Origin: Acidobacteriota bacterium
GTDB taxonomy: Bacteria; Acidobacteriota; Polarisedimenticolia; Gp22-AA2
NCBI GenBank assembly: GCA_027297005.1
Contig: JAPUIN010000148.1
Location: 1 to 6,832 of the forward strand
Length of the DNA stretch: 6,832 nt
Direction: 5' to 3'
Notes under the pieces: model-generated
The model's input: the letters and a program-made list of their open reading frames with translations, nothing else
What the model was told of the DNA's origin: nothing
Database searches by the model: none
Part shown: piece by piece, positions 1 through 5,860 of the stretch
How the letters are laid out: each line of letters opens with the position of its first letter
Numbering within the stretch: the first letter of the stretch is position 1
Program-made: the position numbers and the translations under genes

Positions 1-2001
1 CGCCTCGGGCGGGTTGATCAGGGGACGGCGGTGACCGATTTCGACGACGAGGAAATCGCCCGCAAGGTGTCGATCCGCTCGACTCTCTGTCATCTCGATT
101 GGCGCAAGAAGACCAAAATGAACATCGTCGATACGCCCGGATACGGTGCCTTCATCGCCGACGCGAAGGCGTCCCTTCGTGTCCTCGATGCGGGGTTGCT
201 CGTCGTCGATGGGGTCCACGGCGTCGAGGTCCAATCAGAGGAGACGTGGAGATACGCATCGGAATTCGGTCTCCCCTGCCTGGTCGTGGTCAACAAGCTG
301 GATCGGGAGAATGCATCACTGACCCGCGCGATGGAGTCGATCAACACAGCATTCGGGCGGCAGGCGATTCCGCTTCAGATCCCGATCGGCTCCGAGAAGG
401 ATTTCTCCGGCGTCGTTGATCTCATCTCCGGCAAGGCGATCACCTACGCGAGGGATGAAAGCGGCAAGCACGAGACCGGCGACGTTCCGGCCCCCCTGCA
501 GGATGAGGTGAAGGCGGCCCGCGAGAAACTAGCCGAGCAGGTGGCCGAGGTGGATGATGCGCTCATGGAGAAGTTTTTCGAAGCCGGGGAGCTGTCCGAA
601 TCGGATTTGATTTCCGGCCTGACGCGCGGGGTCAAGGAGCGCAAGATCTTTCCCGTCTTCTGCGTTTCGGCATTGCACAATATCGGCGTGCATCCGATCC
701 TCGATGCCGCGGTCGCCTACCTGCCGAACCCCGGAGAGCGGGGCCCCTTCTTGGGGGAAAACCCGAAGGACCATTCCGAGGCCGAGCGGCACGGCGCGAT
801 CGACGAACCTTACTCGGCCTTGGTTTTCAAGACCATTGCCGATCCGTACTCCGGGAAAATCTCTCTGTTCCGCGTCTACTCGGGTGTCATGAGATCCGAC
901 ACGTCGGTGCATAACGTCAGTAAAGACGTCCCCGAGAGAGTCGGTTCAATCGTCGCCCTGCAGGGGAAGGAGACCGAGGCCCTGACTGAAGTGCGCGCCG
1001 GGGACATCGCCGCGGTGGCCAAGCTCAAGGAAACCAGCACCGGGGATACCCTTGCCGACAAGGGTTCACCAATCGTCTATCCGCGCGTCGACTTTCCCGA
1101 GCCGTCGATCAGCTTCGCCCTCGAGCCGAAAACGCGCGGAGACGATGAAAAAATCTCCTCTGTCCTTCATCGTCTCAATGAGGAGGATCCAACTCTGACG
1201 TACAGGCTCGACCCTCAGACGCACGAGTTGATCATTTCCGGCACCAGTGATCTGCACGTTGAGGTCACGATCGCGAAAATGAAGAAGAAGTTCGGCGTCG
1301 AGGCGATCCTGCACCCACCGAAGGTGGCCTATCTCGAGACCATCAAGAAGAAGGCGGAGGCGCAGGGGCGACACAAGAAGCAGACGGGCGGGCACGGACA
1401 ATTCGGCGACTGCTGGATCCGGCTCGAACCGCTGGCGCGCGGCGATGGGTTCGAGTTCAAGAACGAGATTTTCGGAGGCTCCATCCCCAAGAATCTTATT
1501 CCCTCGGTCGAGAAGGGGATCCAGGAATCGCGCGCCCGCGGATATCTTGCCGGAAATCCCGTTGTCGACTTTCGCGTCGTCCTGTTCGACGGCTCGTACC
1601 ACACGGTCGACTCGTCCGACATGGCGTTCAAGATCGCCGGTTCGCTCGCGTTCAAGAAGGCGATGGAATCGGCAGGGCCCACCCTCCTCGAGCCGATCAT
1701 GGACGTGGAGATCACCGCGCCCGAACAGTTCATGGGAGACATCATGGGCGATCTCAACTCACGTCGTGGCCGGGTGCAGGGCATGACGACACAGGGCTCC
1801 AATCAGGTGATCAAGGCCCAGGTACCGGTCGTGGAGATGCTGACCTACTCCTCGATCCTCAAGTCGATCACCGGCGGGCGGGGCTCCTACCACATGACGA
1901 TGTCCCGCTACGATGAGGTTCCGCAGCACCTTCAGACCAAGATCATCAGTGCCCACAAGGCCGAGAAGGAGGGTAAGGACGCGGCGGCCACCTCCGAGTG
2001 A
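1..2001 (+). CDS. fusA: Elongation factor G-like translational GTPase (EF-G2 type), 5' truncated
   Basis: This is a ribosome-binding GTPase of the EF-G family, which drives translocation in the cytoplasm. The frame is open from base 1, and the first codons (GRVDQGTAVTDFDDEE) already match EF-G2-like switch I sequence. The gene therefore starts upstream, and the GTG at 31 is only an internal codon. About 30-40 residues with the P-loop are missing; 666 residues are visible. Seen in order: G3 DTPG at bases 130-141, G4 NKLD at 292-303, and G5 SAL at 667-675. Domain II starts near residue 268 (window numbering), III near 366, IV near 441 and V near 562. Domain IV keeps GGHGQFGD (1387-1410) and the tip His in HTVDSSDMAFK (His codon 1600-1602), so a role in translocation is plausible. 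The residue after DTPG is Tyr, where canonical EF-G has the catalytic His, and RGITI is replaced by RKVSI. Thermus EF-G-2 shares such changes, as I recall. A second, canonical EF-G may exist elsewhere in the genome. Confidence 0.95.
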   Translation, partial: RLGRVDQGTAVTDFDDEEIARKVSIRSTLCHLDWRKKTKMNIVDTPGYGAFIADAKASLRVLDAGLLVVDGVHGVEVQSEETWRYASEFGLPCLVVVNKLDRENASLTRAMESINTAFGRQAIPLQIPIGSEKDFSGVVDLISGKAITYARDESGKHETGDVPAPLQDEVKAAREKLAEQVAEVDDALMEKFFEAGELSESDLISGLTRGVKERKIFPVFCVSALHNIGVHPILDAAVAYLPNPGERGPFLGENPKDHSEAERHGAIDEPYSALVFKTIADPYSGKISLFRVYSGVMRSDTSVHNVSKDVPERVGSIVALQGKETEALTEVRAGDIAAVAKLKETSTGDTLADKGSPIVYPRVDFPEPSISFALEPKTRGDDEKISSVLHRLNEEDPTLTYRLDPQTHELIISGTSDLHVEVTIAKMKKKFGVEAILHPPKVAYLETIKKKAEAQGRHKKQTGGHGQFGDCWIRLEPLARGDGFEFKNEIFGGSIPKNLIPSVEKGIQESRARGYLAGNPVVDFRVVLFDGSYHTVDSSDMAFKIAGSLAFKKAMESAGPTLLEPIMDVEITAPEQFMGDIMGDLNSRRGRVQGMTTQGSNQVIKAQVPVVEMLTYSSILKSITGGRGSYHMTMSRYDEVPQHLQTKIISAHKAEKEGKDAAATSE

Positions 2002-2010
2002 GCCGTCCGA

Positions 2011-2955
2011 TCAGCCCTGGGCCTGCCGCAATGCGCCGACGTGGGTCAATCCCATCAGGATCTGCGCCCGGATCGGTCCTCCCCGCTCAATCAGCGATCG
2101 TGCGACGCCCCTGATCTCGATTTCCGTCGAGCGATCGCAGCCGGAGGCGAGCAGGGCCTGCGCGAGTCGTGCCAGCAAGCCTGGATCGCACGACTCCGGA
2201 TCGAGAAACAGAGTCCTCTCCATCCCCACCGCCAGTTCGATCGCCTCGATCCGATCGCCGCTGGTCGCGGTGCGGTACCGGCAGGTCGTGCGCCTCCAGA
2301 GATGCCCGATCGCGCCACGCAGGTCCCATGGCGCGATGGCGGGGCCCGGTTCGCCCCGGCGGGCTTGGTCGGGAAAGAGCCGGCACCAGAGCGGCCCCAT
2401 CGCGCGCCGGAACGGCTGGGCGAGAATCGCGCGCCCGGAGCGCGGAACCGCCGCCATCACGATCGTCGGAGCGGGTGAACCGAGCGTCGACAACGGTCCC
2501 AGAAGTGAACTCCCCCAGAGTTCGGGCGCCACCTCAAATCCCAGGTGTCGGTGCGCCGCGACCGATCCTTCATTCCCCCAGTCAACGAAGGAGTAAAGCC
2601 GGCTCACCTCGGGCAGGACCCTGAGCCCCTCGCGGAGCAGATACCTGCCGATCCCGGAGCGCCTGTACCGAACCGACACTCGCCAGTGCCCGAATAACCA
2701 GGTCTTTGGTTCGCGCCGATGGCGCACGAAATGAATACTCCCCACCAGTTGTCCATCGCGCTCCACCGCCACCAGCCCCACGATCCTCATCCCCCGTGTT
2801 CGCCATTCGAGTCGTCCGGCAGGCGACGGCGCGATTGCAAACACCGCACCGGGAGGGTGGCCCATCACCTCGAGGGCCGGCCGATCCGAAGGACGGGCGC
2901 GCCTCACCCGGACCGTCGGGCGGGAATCCTTCGCGGCGATGCCCACCCTCCTCAT
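2011..2955 (-). CDS. GNAT-family N-acetyltransferase with an extra C-terminal domain
   Basis: The 314-residue protein begins with a GNAT acyl-CoA-dependent acetyltransferase domain (about residues 12-145). The opening TVRVRRARPSDRPALE is typical of the first GNAT strand. The acetyl-CoA pyrophosphate loop is RRSGIG (98-103, RxxGxG type), followed by N-E-GS (from 128) and HLGFE (137-141). The substrate is unknown. The start at 2955 is chosen because it overlaps the upstream glycosyltransferase stop as ATGA and sits just before the fold, with GGGG five bases upstream as a weak ribosome site. A longer frame reaches 3108 but would run through coding sequence. Residues about 150-314 exceed the usual GNAT length. 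Their last part reads as strand-helix-strand-helix-strand (TLFLDP, GLLARLAQALLAS, STEIEI, ARSLIERG, IRAQILMGL), which resembles the second half of another GNAT fold. This is an inference. Partnership with the glycosyltransferase suggests acetylation of a sugar or envelope precursor, which is unproven. Confidence 0.8.
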   Translation of the reverse strand: MRRVGIAAKDSRPTVRVRRARPSDRPALEVMGHPPGAVFAIAPSPAGRLEWRTRGMRIVGLVAVERDGQLVGSIHFVRHRREPKTWLFGHWRVSVRYRRSGIGRYLLREGLRVLPEVSRLYSFVDWGNEGSVAAHRHLGFEVAPELWGSSLLGPLSTLGSPAPTIVMAAVPRSGRAILAQPFRRAMGPLWCRLFPDQARRGEPGPAIAPWDLRGAIGHLWRRTTCRYRTATSGDRIEAIELAVGMERTLFLDPESCDPGLLARLAQALLASGCDRSTEIEIRGVARSLIERGGPIRAQILMGLTHVGALRQAQG

Positions 2956-4292
2956 CGGATCCCCAGCATCATCAGGCTCTCGAAATCGCGGCAGAGAATG
3001 CCGATCCAGAACAGCCCTTCGAAGGCGAGCGCCGCGAGGACGAGTCGGGCCCGCCCAGGTGACGGACGGCTTCCATCCCATGCGTCCGGCATGATGATGC
3101 AAAGGCACGGCAGTAGCGGCAGGTGGAAGCGATCGTCTCCGAAGATCACCATATGAACAATGATCAGATTGAAGACGATCGCCAGAATCACGGTCTTGAC
3201 CGTTGAACCCCTGGGCGCAATCAGGGCGACCAGCCCCAGCGCCAGCACCATGGCTAACACCAAGTTTTGGATCAGCGCGAAGGCGATGTCCGCCGACCGG
3301 GCACGAGGGGGAAACCGGTTGCGGCGGATGTCAGAAAGCAGGTCTCTCTCCGGCCCGAACGTGTGCCCCAGCTTCGCCGGCACGAGAAGCAGGCTCCGAA
3401 AGGGATGCTCGCGGATGAAGCGGAGACCCTCACGATAGCCGACCGCATTGACCTCCTTCTCAGGCACATCGGACCAGAGCGAGTAGTCGGTTATCGGAAC
3501 CTGTGAGCCATCGGTCTGTTCGTTGAACGATTTCCAGAAATTGTATCCCCCGCTGGTGCTGATGAGGGCCGGCACGTCCAGAGTGAGATGATTGCGCATC
3601 GTCCAGGGAAGCACAGCGAGTGCCATCCCGGGGATCAACCAGGCCGCCGTCCTTAGGATCTGCTTCCATTCGGTGCGGAATTCAAGAAGGAGCAGGAGTC
3701 CGGGAAGAATCAGAAACTCGGGCCGGGTCAGCGCGACCAGACCGAGCAGGAATCCTCCGGCCAGCTCCCTCACGCGACCGTCCCGGGTCGGCGACGTCCA
3801 GACCATCATGAAACCGAGGAGCAACAGGATGACTAGACTCTCGCTCCTCAACCGTCCATCGAAGTAGATGAGGGAAGGCAGGAGGGCAGCGATCCATGCC
3901 GGCACTGCTCCGCCGGTTCCGCTGCTGTGGCGCTGCGCGAGCTGGTGCACCAGGAGGATGGAGGGGGTCGCGAGACAGGCGCCGGCCACGCGCGCGCCGG
4001 TCAGACTTCCGCCGGTCACGAACTGCATCAGAGAGAGCACGAGGGGGTAAAGAGGGGGGATGAAACCAGTCCCCTCCATGCCGATTGAGGCCAGCTCCCA
4101 GAAGCGCGCCTCGTCATGGGACGGATCCAGGGGAGAGGTCCATGCGATCCAGGCGAGACGGAGCAGCAAGCCGACCGCCATCGGGGCGATCGCACCCCTC
4201 CACCCCGGCCAATCACGCCATCCACGAACGCCGCCGCGTGCGAACGCGCGCGCTCCCGACCCTCTGCCGCGAACCGACGATTGGCCCGCCAT
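2952..4292 (-). CDS. GT-C family membrane glycosyltransferase (PMT/ArnT-like)
   Basis: This is a 446-residue polytopic inner-membrane protein of the GT-C superfamily (GT39/GT83-like). Such enzymes transfer a sugar from a polyprenyl-phosphate donor to protein, lipid A or another glycan on the outer face of the membrane. A basic, Arg/Gly-rich N-terminal tail of about 34 residues precedes the first membrane segment (about 36-54), as expected for a cytoplasmic N-terminus. The first outer loop has the acidic pair in HDEARF (D60, E61), the usual position of the catalytic acid. Other family marks are PPLYPLVLSL, the LTRPEFLILPG segment, and GDDRFHLPLLPCL near residues 385-397. Around ten hydrophobic segments are visible, the last near the C-terminus. 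The frame extends to 4481, but that part is Arg/Gly/Pro-rich, has no family resemblance and crosses the asnS promoter, so ATG at 4292 is preferred. No Shine-Dalgarno sequence precedes it. It overlaps the GNAT gene by 4 bases. Acceptor and sugar cannot be told from sequence. Confidence 0.85.
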   Translation of the reverse strand: MAGQSSVRGRGSGARAFARGGVRGWRDWPGWRGAIAPMAVGLLLRLAWIAWTSPLDPSHDEARFWELASIGMEGTGFIPPLYPLVLSLMQFVTGGSLTGARVAGACLATPSILLVHQLAQRHSSGTGGAVPAWIAALLPSLIYFDGRLRSESLVILLLLGFMMVWTSPTRDGRVRELAGGFLLGLVALTRPEFLILPGLLLLLEFRTEWKQILRTAAWLIPGMALAVLPWTMRNHLTLDVPALISTSGGYNFWKSFNEQTDGSQVPITDYSLWSDVPEKEVNAVGYREGLRFIREHPFRSLLLVPAKLGHTFGPERDLLSDIRRNRFPPRARSADIAFALIQNLVLAMVLALGLVALIAPRGSTVKTVILAIVFNLIIVHMVIFGDDRFHLPLLPCLCIIMPDAWDGSRPSPGRARLVLAALAFEGLFWIGILCRDFESLMMLGIR

Positions 4293-4301
4293 GAAGGCGT
4301 G

Positions 4302-4310
4302 ACTATACCA
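4302..4310 (-). promoter_or_regulatory. Candidate extended -10 promoter for the glycosyltransferase-GNAT pair
   Basis: Read on the - strand, this is TGGTATAGT: an extended -10 TGn followed by TATAGT, which matches TATAAT at 5 of 6 bases. The -35 position (near 4325-4330, CTGTGC) is poor, which extended -10 promoters tolerate. Only 9 bases separate the hexamer from the ATG at 4292, so transcription would begin within a few bases of the start codon. That fits the absence of a Shine-Dalgarno sequence and suggests a leaderless or nearly leaderless message. This is an inference from sequence only. Confidence 0.45.
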
Positions 4311-4347
4311 TCCCGCTGGCGCCCGCACAGGGCTGGTCGGTGTGAGT

Positions 4348-4358
4348 TGCCCGCGGGT
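4348..4358. repeat. Palindromic-core 11-mer, copy 1
   Basis: TGCCCGCGGGT, with the self-complementary core CCCGCGGG. It occurs in the divergent intergenic region and is identical to the copy at 4481-4491, 133 bases downstream in the same orientation. I noticed no other copy of the core in the window by eye. It may be an operator half of a looping pair, or a chance repeat in G+C-rich DNA. Confidence 0.4.
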
Positions 4359-4387
4359 GAGGCAGCCGGGGCCTTCGCCGCCCACCG

Positions 4388-4404
4388 GACCGAGTGAGAC
4401 CGAG
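4388..4404. repeat. Short direct repeat GACCGAG, 10-base period
   Basis: GACCGAG occurs at 4388-4394 and again at 4398-4404, separated by TGA. The period is thus 10 bases, about one helical turn, a spacing seen in direct-repeat regulator sites. It lies about 70 bases upstream of the asnS -35 element. Two 7-mers this close could easily arise by chance. Confidence 0.25.
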
Positions 4405-4470
4405 CGCCGTGGACCCGATGCGCGTTCCCCAGCGCGGCGGGCGGCGCGAGGCCAGCCGATGGTCCGTTCC

Positions 4471-4500
4471 TTGATCCGCATGCCCGCGGGTCCCTATAAT
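4471..4500 (+). promoter_or_regulatory. Sigma-70-type promoter for asnS-rimO
   Basis: The -35 is TTGATC (4471-4476), matching the first four bases of TTGACA. The -10 is a perfect TATAAT (4495-4500), with an 18-base spacer. Transcription would start near 4507, giving an untranslated leader of about 18 bases before the GTG at 4525. That leaves no room for a T-box riboswitch or attenuator. The spacer contains the palindromic 11-mer at 4481-4491. In such G+C-rich surroundings a perfect -10 in this position is striking. Confidence 0.75.
4481..4491. repeat. Palindromic-core 11-mer, copy 2, inside the asnS promoter spacer
   Basis: Identical to the copy at 4348-4358 (TGCCCGCGGGT). It lies between the -35 and -10 elements of the asnS promoter, where a bound protein would block or remodel RNA polymerase. 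An operator role is inferred only from its position and repetition. Confidence 0.4.
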
Positions 4501-4512
4501 GGCGGTCTTTCC

Positions 4513-4520
4513 AGAGAGGA
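4513..4520 (+). promoter_or_regulatory. Ribosome binding site that decides the asnS start
   Basis: The purine run AGAGAGGA ends 4 bases before the GTG at 4525 and is a good Shine-Dalgarno match. With the promoter just upstream, it fixes the start at this GTG rather than at in-frame codons further 5', such as the ATG at 4342. Confidence 0.75.
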
Positions 4521-4524
4521 CGGG

Positions 4525-5847
4525 GTGGAGATCGCAACGATCCGCAAGATCGGCGCTCACGAGGGGACCGAGGTCGAGGTCCGCGGCTGGCTGTACAAGA
4601 AGCGCGAAAAGGGGAAGCTGATTTTCCTGATCGTCCGTGACGGCTCGGGCTATCTGCAGGCGGTCGCCTTCAGGCCCGAGGTACCCCCGGAAATGTTCGA
4701 GGCCTGCCAGCAGGCAACGCAGGAGACCTCCCTGACGATCCGCGGCCGCATTAAGAAGGATGACCGCGCCGTCGGGGGGTACGAGATGAGCCTCACGGCG
4801 GTCACACTGCACCAGATCGTGTCCGACTACCCGATCCGGCCCAAGGAACACGGCCCGGAGTTTCTCCTCGATCATCGGCATCTCTGGCTGCGGTCCTCCC
4901 GGCAGCACGCAGCCCTGAGGATCCGCAGCGAGACCTGCCAGGCGATTCGCGATTTCTTCCATGCGCGCGACTATGTCCTGATCGATGCGCCGATTCTCAC
5001 ACCGGCGGCTTGTGAAGGCACCTCGACTCTGTTCGAGACCGATTACTTCGGCACCAAGGCATATCTGAGTCAGTCCGGCCAGCTCTATCTGGAGCCGGCC
5101 TGCATGGCGTTCGGCCGCGTCTACTGCTTTGGGCCGACCTTCCGGGCGGAGAAATCGAAGACCCGTCGGCACCTCACAGAGTTCTGGATGGTGGAGCCGG
5201 AGCTCGCCTACGCCGGGCTCCCCGAGCTGATGGATCTGGCGGAGGATTTCATCTGCGACCTGGTGGCCAGACTCCTCGACCGGTGCGCACCCGAGCTCGC
5301 CACCCTGGAGCGGGACACGTCGCGGCTCGAGGCGGTGCGCAAGCCGTTCCCCCGCATCGAGTACGATGACGCCGCCGCGATCCTCACCCGCCCCGAGAAC
5401 ATCGAGCGCGCCCGCTCCCAGAACGCTCCCCCGTTCCAGCCGGGGAACGATTTCGGCGGATTGGACGAGACGATCCTGACGGAAGAGTTCGACCGTCCGG
5501 TGATGGTGACCCACTTCCCCACCGCGATTAAAGCGTTTTACATGGAGCCGGACCCGGATCGCCCCGATCGCACGCTCTGCCTCGACGTCCTGGCGCCGGG
5601 GGGGTACGGCGAAATCGTCGGAGGCAGCCAGCGCATCCACGACCACGACCTGCTTCTGAGGCGGATCCGCGAGCACGACCTGCCGGAGGAGGCGTTCCGC
5701 TGGTACCTCGAGCTCCGTCGTTACGGGACGGTCCCGCACAGCGGTTTCGGCATGGGCCTCGAGCGGTTCGTCGGCTGGATCTGCGGCCTCCACCACCTGC
5801 GGGAGACGATCCCCTACCCGCGCATGCTGAACCGGATCTACCCCTGA
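4525..5847 (+). CDS. asnS: Asparaginyl-tRNA synthetase
   Basis: This cytoplasmic class IIb synthetase charges tRNA-Asn with asparagine using ATP. The 440 residues starting at GTG fit the family length of about 430-465. An N-terminal OB-fold anticodon-binding domain spans about residues 16-98, followed by the conserved linker PKEHGPEFLLDHRHLWLRS (107-125). The catalytic domain has motif 1 around 143-165, motif 2 FRAEKSKTRRHLTEFW (206-221) running into MVEPE, and motif 3 GFGMGLERF (407-415) with its ATP-binding Arg414. The end IPYPRMLNRIYP is typical of AsnRS. FRAEKSKTRRH and EFWMVEPE point to AsnRS rather than AspRS, and closely to the Bacillus type as I recall it. Residues about 288-307 seem longer than in that relative. 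The frame is open back to 4342, but the promoter and ribosome site place the start at 4525; residues before it do not fit the family. The gene leads a probable operon with rimO, 13 bases downstream. Confidence 0.97.
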   Translation: MEIATIRKIGAHEGTEVEVRGWLYKKREKGKLIFLIVRDGSGYLQAVAFRPEVPPEMFEACQQATQETSLTIRGRIKKDDRAVGGYEMSLTAVTLHQIVSDYPIRPKEHGPEFLLDHRHLWLRSSRQHAALRIRSETCQAIRDFFHARDYVLIDAPILTPAACEGTSTLFETDYFGTKAYLSQSGQLYLEPACMAFGRVYCFGPTFRAEKSKTRRHLTEFWMVEPELAYAGLPELMDLAEDFICDLVARLLDRCAPELATLERDTSRLEAVRKPFPRIEYDDAAAILTRPENIERARSQNAPPFQPGNDFGGLDETILTEEFDRPVMVTHFPTAIKAFYMEPDPDRPDRTLCLDVLAPGGYGEIVGGSQRIHDHDLLLRRIREHDLPEEAFRWYLELRRYGTVPHSGFGMGLERFVGWICGLHHLRETIPYPRMLNRIYP

Positions 5848-5860
5848 GGATTCCCGCGCG

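Noticed and set aside
1066..1802. Two long - strand open frames (157 and 178 codons) inside the EF-G-like gene.
   Set aside because: They overlap conserved EF-G domains III-V and show no recognisable domain; they are antisense shadows.
2039..2056. Small hairpin TGGG-TCAAT-CCCA as a possible terminator for the convergent genes.
   Set aside because: It has a 4-5 base stem and no T-run, and it lies within GNAT coding sequence; too weak to call.
1913..2624. + strand open frames of 227, 145 and 151 codons opposite the GNAT gene.
   Set aside because: Their translations are strings of Arg, Pro and Ser with no motif, while the - strand frame carries a GNAT core.
4501..4524. T-box or other leader riboswitch for asnS.
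   Set aside because: The predicted leader is only about 18 bases, far too short for one.
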